From assembly GCA_029379385.1 (NCBI GenBank), contig CM055608.1, forward strand, positions 33,401,048-33,465,047: 64,000 nucleotides of DNA. Direction: 5' to 3'. This document shows positions 20,701-31,700 of the stretch, in pieces. The translations under genes were made by a program, and so were the position numbers. The notes under the pieces were generated by a model. That model did not search any database. It saw nothing but the letters and a program-made list of their open reading frames with translations, and was not told the DNA's origin. Source of the stretch: Quillaja saponaria (lineage: Eukaryota; Streptophyta; Magnoliopsida; Fabales; Quillajaceae). Numbering within the stretch: the first letter of the stretch is position 1; each line of letters starts with the position of its first letter.

Positions 20701-22863
20701 TGTCACACATCTGTACAAAAGGAAAACAAATAAATTCCACATAAATTCAAAAAAATTCTATGAATTTACTGCAGCCTGAAAGGGAATGATGCTGGAATCT
20801 CCACTTGGTGAAGTGGCCACCGTATTTTCCAAGCAGTCATAATGACCAATTAGATTTTAACATATAAAATGATATCCTATACAATTTATCTAAGGGTCTA
20901 ATTAACTGATAGAAGTAGTCACCCCTGCCAGTCTGCCACCACATGGCGAAGCCTGATTTCGTTATAGTTTCCAAACTGCATAGGAATGAAGACGTTGCAA
21001 CCCTGATTAAAATACTAAATAAAAAAGAAGCATGGAATGTACTGTCACTATTTCTTTATAGTCAGATAGTAAAACAATGCAGTGGCAGTCTGATTTCACA
21101 AATCAGGAGTCCTAAGAAGAAAAATCAAACCTTGGGCCCCATGGAACAATTGGCTGTTTATCAGCATATTTGACGTCCTTTGAAACCTGCAATTTACAAA
21201 GTAATTAAATAGCATTATAAGACACAAACAAAGGGAATAAAAATGAGACCTAGGACTAGAAAAATAGCAAGATAGCATGACAAATTAGGACCAAGTTAAA
21301 GGCATCAATCTTTTTACGAAAGTTATTTTTACTCTGCAGACTTATATTCCCTCATTATTTCACATTCAAAACACCCTCTATTAAGAAGGTAAAAAAAAAA
21401 AAAAAAAAGGATGAATGTACTAAAAATCTTGATCCTAAACATCTACAATTATGCCCCATTTTATCAAACATAGATACTGATTCCATTGATTACATTAATG
21501 TGCATAGGCAATCATACTTACTATGCTGCAGTGACAATATAAAAGTACTTGTTAACTGTCATCACTATGAAAAACTATATTAACTTTGCAACAAATTCCT
21601 CTTCTCTTTTCTGGAGTACAAGAGATTTTCGCTCCTCTCCTTTTGTTCGAGTCATCACACCTCAAATTCAAGATAAAGAAAAGAAGCAAGCATCTTCTCT
21701 TACTATATCATTTTTCTTCATACCTTTAATGAACCAAAAGTCACACCCTTCTTCCGATTGGTTAATTGTGCCATCATCACTTTGTCATATGCCTTTTCCA
21801 ACTGGATATAAGACATTTATAAAACACAATCTAATATGTGAGCACACTTAATTTGTTCAGAAAAAACATATATCAATGGCAATTGTGGAAAGGGACAATG
21901 TGTAATGGGATGCCTCACCTTAAATTTAGAGTTTCTAGTTTAAATATTAACTGCTACTTGATCTAGTCATCCAAACGGTCTCAACACCAGAAACATTCAA
22001 ACCTTAGAATTATGATAAACACATGGATAATTATTTGTCACATGAGATAATGGTTCATTCTCTCAAACTATGAATTGTTCAAAAATCCTGCTTTTACTTT
22101 CTCCTGCCCCTTTCCAGTTGGCCCCAAATTTATTTTAAAATTACTGTCAGCCCATAAATTACAATTGGGAATCACACCATCCTACACTGTTACTTGCAGA
22201 AATTTTTAACCTTCATTACCAAAAACTTTCTCCAAGAGATAGGAAAGAAAATGGAACCTACTCTGGCAGCTATTGCTTCATCACCATTCCTCTCGGCCTC
22301 CTTGCGTTTTTTGGTATATGCCGCCTTGATCATGTCAAATCCCTCAATAGGGCTCACCCAAGAACCTGAAATATGAGGCTCAAACATTTATAGGTAAGTA
22401 GGTAAGCAATAAGAATAGATACATACCCAACAATTCAGTTGTTTGAAACTTCAGAATACAAAAACAAAAGTATAAATAAGCTACTTCATGTATTATATAA
22501 TCTCAGTATGGGTTAAAGTCACTGTCAAAATTCGGACTTCCAGCTGCAGATGCAGCAGCACAGATTACCCTTCTATAATTCCGTCTGGTTGTTCTAGAAA
22601 ACCTGAAACATTAAAGCCTATTGCTTACACAATTCATGGTATTTCTATGTAGTCGCAAATGCAAGGAACAACAAAGTAAAGAGAACGAGTTCAATATTTG
22701 CAAATTCACATTTTTATTTATTGAAACGAAACGGAAACGAGAAGATAATTGCATAAGATTTTCCAATAAATGAACTTTACCTGGCAAACGAAGACGATGA
22801 ATTTGAAAGTCTGGGACGGAAATTCTTATGGGAAAATTGCAGGCTTTGAGCAGTGAAGTGCAT
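17737..22863 (-). CDS. Chloroplast DUF3353 / CPP1-like membrane protein (interrupted by indels)
   Basis: The family is related to CPP1, the chaperone-like protein of protochlorophyllide oxidoreductase: a degenerate J-like domain plus C-terminal membrane helices in plastid membranes. Ten exons: about 22863-22783 (MHFTAQSLQFSHKNFRPRLS, transit-peptide-like), 22602-about 22513, 22365-22262 (SPIEGFDMIKAAYTKKRKEA), 21801-21724, 21186-21131, 20552-20495, 19745-19620 (AWIVIKRSAEYKPLQFLAFT, first helix), 19508-about 19430, about 18470-18386 (YTGLLNLFEFASGYIP), 17799-17737 (last helix, stop TAG). Phases match at every well-defined junction. Oddities: exon 3 opens GTTCTTGGGTGAGC where a fourth G would restore VLGVSP; exon 8 has AAAACGG where AAACGG keeps frame; exon 9 seems shifted just before YTGLL; exon 2 ends at CCATACTGAG with no GT donor. 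It is either a recent pseudogene or indel-rich consensus sequence. Confidence 0.8.
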
Positions 22864-22941
22864 TAGAGATTGACAAAGCCATGGCTTATCTTGCAGTGCG
22901 CTATGATAAATGAAGAACTGCTTAAATTTGAAGCTCGAGGG

Positions 22942-22950
22942 TTTTATAAA
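22942..22950 (-). promoter_or_regulatory. TATA-like box upstream of the DUF3353 gene
   Basis: TTTATAAAA on the - strand lies about 80 bases before the proposed ATG at 22863, a suitable distance for a short leader. Confidence 0.35.
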
Positions 22951-23497
22951 GGTTTTATCTTGGAAATGAGAATGGGAAATAGCTTTACCAAAACGTCGAA
23001 TATTTTTTGAAGGAGTTGTAATTGCAATTCTCCTTGGGTATTATTATGTTTCCAATAGACTAATTGCATCTAATTTCTGATTACCCTTTTGTCCTTTCAA
23101 ATGACATTAGTTAATTGTATAAGATTGGATACAAGTTGAAATTTAAAAGTTTTTATGACTTTTAAATTTCTTCCAAACTTCTTTGGTAGTTCAAATAATA
23201 ATCTCACTCTTTTGAAATTTTGTAGGATTTGAACTTTGGCTTTCTGGATATTTAATTTGGATAACAGAGTCAATAAAATTTGCACACATCTTTGATGATA
23301 CAAGGAATCAATTCCTGAAAACTTTTCCTTCTTTTCTTTTTCTAGCTATCAAATTTTGTACCAAGAATATTACGAAAGGTAATTATCTCATGGAGTGGCA
23401 GATATACATATTAGGCAAAGGTGATTAAGCTGTCCTAAGTCCTAACTGCTACATGTCCGTGTACTTGTGGACTTCAATTATGATGGCTGTCCTGCTT
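22951..23497. other. Spacer between DUF3353 and MYB genes
   Basis: It holds the upstream region of the DUF3353 gene and the 3' flank of the MYB gene on the same strand. No other feature was seen. Confidence 0.4.
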
Positions 23498-24442
23498 TCA
23501 TAAACAGATATTGTACCAGAATTCCATTTCCTCATTCAAGTTCTTCCAACTATGGCGGCTGCTCGAGGTTTCTCCTATGGAATCCAAAGAGATAGCATAT
23601 TGAAATCCTGGGTCTACATCAACAGTAGAGGAAGCAGTTGGTGCATCCACTGTACTTACTTCCCTGCTACTTACCTCTGCTTGCATTTTTGTTGTGTGCG
23701 AAGTAGCACTAGAATATAATTGTGCTTCTTGCAAGGAAATAAGTGCAGGTGCAGTGCTGGTGGAAATATCATATGTTGGGACATTACTGGGTGTCAGTTT
23801 TGAAAGTTTCTTCTTCAAGTGGGTATTCCAAAAATTCTTGATCTCGTTGTCTGTTCGCCCTGGTAATCTTGCTGCAATGGCAGACCATCTGTGGAAATTA
23901 TAAGTAAATGAAGGAAAAATCAATTGCAACAATCATAAATTCATATGCTTGTATAGTGTAGATTTCCTGCGTAATTATGAGTAGCTTATTGGCTCTGCTT
24001 TGTTATATTTATAATTCATAAGCAATTTTTAAAATTCCATAGCAGGTTTACAACACACAGAACACCTATTTCCAAGGATTTGATGCAGCTTGATAATGAT
24101 CTGTTCTTCATCTTCACTGAATTTCCCTCGTTTTATATCTGGCCGCAAGTAATTTATCCACCGGAGCCTGCAACTCTTTCCACACCTTAACAAACCTGAA
24201 CAAGTTGAGACTTGATGAGATATATTATGTATGCATAATTTGATTAACTTTTTGGACAATGGAAAATCGGGCTAGCTAGCTTGCTAGGGCTAGAATGGAT
24301 TATACTCACCTGCTTGTTTTGGAAGCGCACGCCAATTTCCATGGCCATAATTTTGAATGAAAGAAATGAGTATCTGATCTTCTTCAGGGGTCCATGGTCC
24401 CTTCTTCATTCCCATCTTCTCACAACAAGGAGTCCTCACCAT
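23498..24442 (-). CDS. R2R3-MYB transcription factor (MYB13/14/15-like)
   Basis: Three exons: 24442-24310 (133 nt), 24195-24066 (130 nt) and 23888-23498. The first two lengths and positions are the classic R2R3-MYB pattern. Joined, they give 654 nt or 217 residues. R2 reads [17 protein letters not shown] with regularly spaced tryptophans and ends [21 protein letters not shown]3 reads [16 protein letters not shown] then [20 protein letters not shown], with the usual Phe replacing the first Trp of R3. The helix that would carry the bHLH-binding signature has Ile in place of the key Leu, so an MBW partner is unlikely. The N-terminus ([17 protein letters not shown]) fits the stress/phenylpropanoid subgroups around MYB13/14/15 and MYB58/63. 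The C-terminal tail is short, Ser/Thr-rich, with a Trp near the end. The target pathway cannot be fixed from the sequence. Confidence 0.92.
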
Positions 24443-24550
24443 CTTTGGTAGTTTTAGCACACACAAAGTGGTATGTCAAGCTCAATACAATAAGGTAGCC
24501 AAAATATGCATCATGTTAATTCACTCCTCTAGTTATAGTGCTGAGTGGGC

Positions 24551-24560
24551 ATATATATAG
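24551..24560 (-). promoter_or_regulatory. TATA-like box of the MYB gene
   Basis: CTATATATAT on the - strand lies about 110 bases before the MYB start, in an otherwise ordinary AT-rich promoter. Confidence 0.35.
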
Positions 24561-25106
24561 TTCAAGACACTAGATGGTTTTCAAAATTAAGTAAAACACA
24601 TCTGCCACAATTTTCCATTAAGTGCTGTGGATGTATACCATACTGTTTACAAAATGATTATGACTTGTCCTTTGTCAAGAGAATACACATTTCTTTAAGC
24701 TGTCATCATTCTTTGAGCACAAAATAAAACATGGACTATTCGTCAGTTCTTTACTTATTACTTTTTTGTTAGATATTAATAATTAATAATGTATAGAATC
24801 AAGTATTTCGTGCATACAAATATATGTAATATATTCACAGTCATTTTATATTAGAGTAGCTAACTGTAATACTTCGTGCATACAATTATATTTATATTCA
24901 CAGTTATTTTCTATTAGAGTAACTGACTGTAATGCAATGCTCCATGCACCTAGAGTCTTAAACTCCCCTTTTTATTGAAGTATAAGTACATAAAAACTCA
25001 ACTAATGACAAAATCATCTTGTCATTAGCACATAGAGAGAGAGAGAAAGAGAGAGCAGTATTGTGTATTGAGATTCTTCTAGTACTCTCCTTCTTGGTTG
25101 CTTCTA
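24561..25106. other. Divergent spacer between MYB and small gene
   Basis: AT-rich spacer. It contains a repeated stretch (TATTCACAGTCATTTTATATTAGAGTA near 24833, and a similar copy near 24895) about 60 bases apart. A GA-rich microsatellite at 25032-25055 precedes the small gene and may lie in its leader. Confidence 0.4.
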
Positions 25107-26418
25107 TGGAGGACTTTGGGGTTGCAAAGGCTAAAGTAAGTGTTGAAAAAGTCAAAAACAGTATGCTGCACGGGCAAAGAAAGATTGATGGACTCATCAT
25201 CTATTGCTTTCGCCGCCTGTTCCATTATCTCTCCCGTGGAGTATAAGTACAATTCTTTTTAATCTTCTATTTTTTATTTGAAATTAAAACTATGTTCTGA
25301 TGTGCCTTTTTCTCAAAGGGTGTCGGCATGACAAACCGACACTGAAATCTGAATTTAGTCATTAACCTAAAATTCAAGACCCATTAGTACATGATTTAGC
25401 AAATGTAATAATATTGATTATTTGAAATGGAGAAGAATTCAATTCTAATAATGCATTTTTTAATAATTTAGAGATTAACTCAAACAATTGGTATACGTTC
25501 TCACCTTATATATCGAGTTCAAATAAAATCAATGAGCTAAAAGAACTAGCATTTTTCATTCTTGAAAATATATACATTATACTTGGTTGAAATTTTAGCT
25601 GAGTAATTTACATTTCATACGAAGATTTTTTTTTAATAAGGACCTTATAGATTTAAATTTTTTTACTTTTGATCCTTCAAATTTTAATTTTTTCTAATTG
25701 AATCTTTAATCAAAATCAAAATATACAACAAATTTAGATTTAAGTTGAGTCATTGTGGTCTATTTTCATTATTAAATAATATCGTTATATAATTCGGAAT
25801 GAGTCTAGTATTCGTCATTTGATTTTTTTCTTTTTTTCTTTTTGTCATCCTAATGAATTGACAAAAGTATAGTATTTTATTAATTTCTTACTAAAAAATT
25901 AATACCATACCATTTTAAAAGTTGACAATATTGTTTGTCAGTCTAACACCATCATCAATTTAAAGAAAAATTGTTAACATACAATAAAATATGATTTTTT
26001 TTAATTTTTTTTTTTTTGTTGAGGTAATTGCAATTGCCCAACCTTTTGATTTGATGAAATGACATTGAGCCCTCTTACCAAAAAAATAAAATGACATCGA
26101 ACGCCATGAAAAATAAAAAAACCTTCACCCACCTAACTGAAAATTAACATGATCTATTATTTTTACAGACGCATTTTTGTTATTGCACACCAGTGACTAT
26201 GTTTATACGTAATATAGATGTGGAAGAACTGTGCCTATGTAAAGAAATAAAAGAACTCGTAGTCTTTTTCTCTATTCCCTATTATTTTTTGTTTTTTGCA
26301 GTGTCAAGCTTATCTTGGAATTTCCAAATATGGTAGAGCAACTTTTGAGAGAGCTCAAAGACAACAAATCTCCGAGCAAATGTTGGTTAGGAAGCTCAAG
26401 AATCTTCGAAAGTTTTGA
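25107..26418 (+). CDS. Small two-exon gene of unknown function
   Basis: Not recognised. An ATG at 25107 opens MEDFGVAKAKVSVEKVKNSM and runs to a donor GTATAAG near 25242 after SRG. A TTTTTTGCAG acceptor near 26302 starts a second exon that stays open in the same phase to TGA at 26416-26418, ending LVRKLKNLRKF. The product would be about 84 residues, basic, with no signal peptide or membrane segment. Exon 2 is related at DNA level to the inverted-repeat arms at about 30.1 and 30.9 kb. There, however, the related protein reading is in a different frame (VEKLLNELKDKKVTREML), so exon 2 may be a frame-shifted relic of that family. The leader contains a GA repeat and a weak TATA-like TATAAGTA at about 24981. 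Confidence 0.35.
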
Positions 26419-26664
26419 GATATGAAGCTAGAAAACAACAGATGTAGAGATTTATATATACTTCCATTAACTTTTTTTTATCACTGCATTAATTTTTGTT
26501 GAGGAATATCTAAAAAGTAGATAATATAGGCTCCTTCCTTAAAAAGATGACAAGATAGGCACTGCAGAGCCATTGACAAGAAGAAACAGTTTTTTTTATC
26601 ATTTTTGGAAAATTTCAACTGTTTTCATGTATCTTTCAAAAAACAAGAATAATGTCGAATGTAC

Positions 26665-26784
26665 TGTAGTTTCTGCAGCTTCGGTTGCCTTCATTCATCG
26701 TACCTCTGGCAACTCATACAATGTTGTAATTTCTGCAGCTTCAGTTGCCTTCATTCATCGTACCTCTGGGAATTCATACAATGT
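26665..26784. repeat. Two-unit 60-bp tandem duplication
   Basis: Units 26665-26724 and 26725-26784 differ at only a few positions. Each contains TTTCTGCAGCTTC and TTCATTCATCGTACCTCTGG. The unit length is a multiple of three, so a + strand frame reads through both (ASVAFIHRTSGNSYNV twice), but that frame has no other sign of coding. It lies just past the small gene, possibly in its 3' flank. Confidence 0.8.
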
Positions 26785-27299
26785 TATGTCAACAATTAAT
26801 TGCATAAGTACTCTGATGTATTCTAAACATAGTGAGTTTGTGTGTGCGCTAAAAAATCAGCTTCTCTGAAAATATACATAACCCATATAATATAATGTGT
26901 ACTGTTTGTACCAATATATGTTCGTTTTTATTCATGAAGCGCAGAAATTCCATACCTCTCAGTTTGCCTGATTTTATTTGATTTTGGTGGACCTTCCTTT
27001 GAGCATAAAATTAGGTGTAATCCTTTGGCTAAACATTGAAACATAAATAAGCTAAAGTTCATGCTTTTTATTTGGTCAAGGTTCATTTTAAGGATAGCTT
27101 TACTTTTCTTATCTAATTGTCCTTTTTCCTTATTCCCTACACCTCTTCCATATAACATGCAACTTTTTTGTCTCACTTCATCTATGGTACACTTCTTTAA
27201 GAGTAGTGTATAGTGGCAGAGCTATAATTAGAATTTAGTGTTAGCATGTGTCCTAAAGACTGTGAAAAAGATGTGCCAGGCACCTGAAAGGGGGAAGGA
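26785..27299. other. Spacer without recognisable genes
   Basis: Only short ORFs without family features are present. The segment near 27238-27262 resembles bases near 20669-20693 (GTTAGCATGTGTC.TAAA), which may mark a dispersed repeat edge. Confidence 0.3.
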
Positions 27300-28480
27300 A
27301 GTTCCTTTCTTACCATTCATCAGCCTGCTCAATTGAGGTAAGGTGAACGAAGGAACTCTTGTCCATCATCTCCCATCAAAGAATTTCTTGTCAGTTCCAA
27401 TGAAGCAGCAAGAGGCCTAGGAAATTCCCTCTGCAGTACTTCTGACCAATTTCAAAGAAGTGCTTGCTTTCGTGCTTCTTCCTCAGTCTTTTCTATAGCT
27501 ATCCTGTCATACTCATATATACCTTATTCGTTCTTCATTATCTCTTGTAATTGGCTGCATAACTAGCTGGTACTCATTCTTACGATGTGAAAGATTGGTG
27601 GTTAAATCAGAATGTAAATTCCTCATCATATCAGCTTCTCTCCTTAGCTCAAGTTCTGCAATATCAGGCATAATATTTGGTGTTTGAATCTCCCATTTAT
27701 TAGGAATGACTCCAGAAAAATCTGAAGGAAGCAACTTTGGATTCTCTCCCCCTAGTAATGGAGTCTGACACTCACTTAACCTGGCAAGATTTTCAGCTTC
27801 CGTCGCGATTGCATCACCCTCACCACCAACTGTTTTTTCGGGACATCACAAAGAAGTCATGATTCTCTGGCTGGCTATCTACATAGTTTGCAATAAGAAA
27901 ATGCATTGCAACAGTACCTTCTGTGAGCTCTTCACTTCAAGTTCCAGCAAGAAGATCACTGGCATAACACTACATGTCCTCAATTTACTCCAATTCACGG
28001 TCAGAATCTGGGGTACAGGAAGCATCAGTTTTGATCTCTTCTTATTTGTTTTTGGATCCCTCAGCTTGTTGGCTTGTAAATTGTATTATAGCTGATGGCT
28101 TGCCCTGCTTTTGTGCAATCTTATTCTTTAAAATAACTTGCTTTCCTAATTGTGCTTCCACATCAGCCCTTTTTACCCCTCAAGTTCTTCGATGATAGTT
28201 GGGAACTGGGCTGTTCTACAGGTCTATGAATCTATCTTCACCAGTAACATCAAAATACCATGGAGGATTGCCTTTTCTCAAAGGGGATTACATTATAGTC
28301 TATCTCCCTCATTTTCTTCGTACGTTTAGTTCCCTCTTTTTTCTGAAAGAAGCAAATCTCCATACCACCAAGCTATTTCTCCCTGCCTTTTTTTCTTCTT
28401 GTCCTTGGTGTTAGCTAACCGAGCTCGTGCGTCAGAAAGCATTTCCTTCTGACCCTCATCCACATCCACATCAACAGGAT
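27300..28480 (-). pseudogene. CDC5 pseudogene, part A (large exon, decayed)
   Basis: This segment runs parallel to the large CDC5 exon at about 12998-14335, in the same orientation. It covers the basic/acidic region, TP-rich middle and RKRK region. It carries many substitutions, frameshifts, stops and at least one internal deletion matching roughly 13370-13515 of the parent. The only open piece is about 27734-27513. It ends at 28480 inside the sequence matching the SEARARLANT region of the parent and resumes at 30953 (part B). No intact product is possible. Confidence 0.88.
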
Positions 28481-28864
28481 GTCAACTCAAGGATAACTTG
28501 GGGAAGTCCAGCTGAGCTGCTCAATCTCTATTTGTTATATTTTCATCAATTAGCCTTTGTTTGTTCCTCCTACGAATTTTCTTTCGAACTTCCATCGTTT
28601 CAAATCTTCGATTTCATATGCCCTGCATCTGCATGCTCAATATACTTTTACTACTGGTAACATACTAACATATGAAAGACTCAAACATATAGGTACATCT
28701 ACTTCTTACATGCAATGACAAATAGAAATGACATGAATTGTGGTTGTACTCCTCAAAATCAGTATTCAAACTTCCACAATTATCCATTTGTGCACAGCGT
28801 GACAGGCATGGCATGCAGGGCCAGGACAAAGTTATAGAGTCTCCACTAGGATGTAGGAAATTTT

Positions 28865-28975
28865 TACTAGGCATAGCATCAAATGCACAAACAAATGTAA
28901 TAAATGGAAGGGTGGAGCAAAAATACTAATCAAAGATGCTCCAAAATTGTATTCTATATAGATAGATTAAGAAAC
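28865..28975 (+). repeat. Direct repeat, copy 1
   Basis: Contains GCATAGCATCAAATGCACAA and then GTAATAAATGGAAGGGTGGAG, GTATTCTATATAGATAGATTAAG. The same run with few changes recurs at about 31612-31700, flanking the second part of the CDC5 pseudogene. Confidence 0.75.
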
Positions 28976-29959
28976 TCAAGACTCCTTTGGAGATTAGAAT
29001 AATAATCAGCATTTAAGAAGGAAGAAAAAAAAAAAAGTAGAGGAAAATATATAAAATAAATAAATATAGTTAAAACTCATTTAAAAAGAAATATTAAAAA
29101 TAAAATCTTTTGGTACTTTGAAAATAAAATAAACACCTTTTTAATATGTTTTTTCAAAATTTAGTTTTAACACTATTAATTTTTTTTCATCCATCTAAAA
29201 GATGAGAATATTGAATTTCTTACATTTTAGGTGTAATCTCCTCTTATTTATGTTTTACCCGAGGCTTCTAATATCAACAACTTAACGTGCCTATTTCCAC
29301 GTATTATTACATTATAAAAATGAACTTGGCGCCTCCTTTTGCAGCACAAATTTTACAGAGATACATTTTGTCCGAAAGTAATTATTACCATATCTTCCAA
29401 TAAAACTAAAGAAACCATAGAGGCATAGATCTCCAAGTGTATGATATGACGCTGTCTCGACGTTAGTGTCAATGCATGATGAGATTGTCAATCCATACAT
29501 GACGAGGTAATTTCTTTTTATAATACAGTAATAGTATACCACTTGTAATTTAGGTTCTTTCCCTCATATTTTCTTTGTTTGGCAGTATCATGATACCACT
29601 GTTAAGATAACAGTCGAATTAAAATTAATTGAATAAATTAGTTTTACACTTTTCTTTATTTTGTTCTTAAAACAGATGCCCACTGAAGTTATGAAATCCA
29701 GTGCTTATTCTGATCAGAATTCAGAATTGGATCTGATGATAGAGAGATGAAGATGGCTTTTTACTGTTAACAGTGGCATTTCAAGATTAGGTTCAAACAC
29801 AATATGAAAAAAAAAGAACTGACTTTTATTTTCATTCATGTTTTCAGTCAAGTTCATGGAGTAACTTATTATGAATTTCATAAGGTAACAAATAATGAAG
29901 CTGAGAAAGGAACACAAAAATGATAATAAGAAAGAAAAAACCAGAATCTAATTACCTAA

Positions 29960-30195
29960 TTGGCAAGTTACGTGACTGAAGCATCAAATCTTTCTTAGAC
30001 AATACAGCTTCTTGAGAAGCATCTCTCGTGTTACTTTCTTGTCTTTGAGCTCGTTCAACAATTTCTCCACCAAATCATATATGCCCAAAACATTTTTGAA
30101 AGTCTTAATTTCTTTACAGACCAAGCTTAGTGCATCTGTTTGGAGGCAGAGACGAAGTACACGAAGTTTGCTGTTTTCGTTGTTCAGGTGTCAGA
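29960..30195 (-). repeat. Inverted-repeat arm 1 (unknown family)
   Basis: Read on the - strand it aligns over about 200 bases with 30762-30960 on the + strand. The - strand reading includes LGIYDLVEKLLNELKDKKVT and then REMLLKKLYCLRK before a stop. I do not recognise the family. The second arm is about 570 bases away in opposite orientation, so a transcript through both could fold into a long imperfect hairpin. Confidence 0.65.
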
Positions 30196-30761
30196 TCACT
30201 GCATGACTCAACAGTGGAGCATAGAGACTAATTACTCATTATACTCTTCGACCCCTCTACATATTTGCAAAAATTGAGTCTTATGCCATTGTCGATCATC
30301 AGTTTTCTTATCATGAGGGAGTTTGGATGGAAATTGCCTATTAAACATGGCATTAAAAGAAAATTCTTATAAATTATCTGGTTTGAGAAAAGAGAAAGGT
30401 AGTAATGAAAGAGAGACATTATTAAGCATTAATTGTGTTTTTAATTTTAAATTACTAAAATATCCTTTAATAATTAACTAAATTTAAGATAATCTTGTTT
30501 GTTCACTTGAAAAGAGTGGACATTGATAACATCTATTTACATTAGTGGAATGTTAGGATTCTTTAAGACAAAATGAAACTCAATTGTATTTGTTTATTAA
30601 TTTTATGAATTCGAATTTAGCTGTATGAATAATTTTATATAATGACGAATCTCTAGGGATGAATCTTCAATATCAAGGCTAAACCTGACCAAGGTATTAT
30701 TTCTGTAATTGACCAAGCAACGAGACTTGACCATCGAGGATGGCATGTCCCATTCTATGGG

Positions 30762-30960
30762 ACACCTAAACAAAGAAACAACAAACTTAGTGTATTTCGT
30801 CTCTGACTCCAAACTCTCCAAACTTTGTAAAGTCAAGACTTCCAAAAATAATTTGGGCATACCTGATTTGGTGGAGGACTTGTTGAATGAGCACAAATAC
30901 GGGAAAATAACACAGAGAGATGCTGAAGCTGTATTGTCTAAGAAAGATTTGATGCTTCAG
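30762..30960 (+). repeat. Inverted-repeat arm 2 (unknown family)
   Basis: The + strand partner of 29960-30195, with the reading LGIPDLVEDLLNEHKYGK and then a shifted frame. It ends exactly where CDC5-derived sequence resumes. The junction bases TGCTTCAG (30953-30960) belong equally to the arm and to CDC5, a microhomology junction. Confidence 0.65.
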
Positions 30961-31490
30961 AAAGCATTTCCTTCTCATCCTTGTCCATGTCAACATGATC
31001 TGGGTGTGCGTGTTTTGATTCGTGATTTGGGTCACTCCCCCAAGACGCAATTTCCGGAATCATCACCGGGTTCATAGTTCTCTCATCCTTATCATATGCT
31101 ACATTGAGGAGTTTCACATACTGCTCTAGCCACTGGGAGGGTGTATGGCCTAGTATTGGAGCAATTTTTTCTCCACTGTGCTGACATATGCTTAGCAAGT
31201 AGCAAGATCAAGTAGTTGCTCATTAGATTAATGAGCAATATATTACAACATAACACATGGGCAATGGCTAATGACACAATGATATATGTGATTAAACTTT
31301 ATAATAAGTTTGAGCTTGAAATTGGTGGCTCACAGGCACAGCCAGACGTACAACAATAGCCTTTTCTCTCAGAGAGAGTAAGAATGACAATGCTCAATAA
31401 TCCAGCTTAATTATATAACTGCTATTTGCTGCTCCACATAAAAAAAGTTCTCACAATTTCGCTTTTTAATAGAAGGATCGAGCCACTGGA
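30953..31490 (-). pseudogene. CDC5 pseudogene, part B (exon 2 start, intron, end of exon 1)
   Basis: 30953-31215 matches the parent at about 14285-14560 (second Myb repeat and following region). About 31250-31370 resembles the parent's first intron (for example ATATGTGATTAAACTT, and GAGCTTGAAA.TGGTGGCT). About 31455-31490 matches the 3' end of exon 1 (TTTTTAATAGAAGG.TCGAGCCACT). Because intron sequence is kept, this is a DNA-level duplication and not a retrocopy. The frame is broken and exon 1 is truncated. Confidence 0.88.
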
Positions 31491-31611
31491 ATCGGCCAGG
31501 GCAAGCAGTAGTTGATGGAGACAAAGAGAAAGATGGAAATCTTGTATTCAACAGCATACGAAATTGTCTAGTGGAAAATTTTCAGTATTCCAGCTGGATA
31601 TAGGCATAGGC

Positions 31612-31700
31612 CGCATAGCATCAAATGCACAAACAAATGTAATAAAGGGAAGGGTGGAGTAAAAAAATACTAATTTGTATTCTGTATAGATAGATTAAGC
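31612..31700 (+). repeat. Direct repeat, copy 2
   Basis: Second copy of the 28865-28975 sequence, with a short internal deletion. Confidence 0.7.

Larger units (their letters stand above)
28481..30952. mobile_element. Insertion splitting the CDC5 pseudogene, with unknown element
   Basis: About 2.5 kb that is absent from the parent CDC5 gene separates the two pseudogene parts. It holds a segment (about 28865-28975) that recurs at about 31615-31700, an AT-rich stretch, and a pair of inverted-repeat arms (listed separately). No transposase, reverse transcriptase or long ORF is visible, so the mechanism of insertion is unknown. The parent bases CAGAAAGCATTTCCTTCT occur on both sides (28435 and 30959), so part of the exon is duplicated across the insertion. 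Confidence 0.5.

Noticed and set aside
30012..30206. + strand 64-codon frame
   Set aside because: Antisense of the inverted-repeat arm, whose sensible reading is on the - strand.
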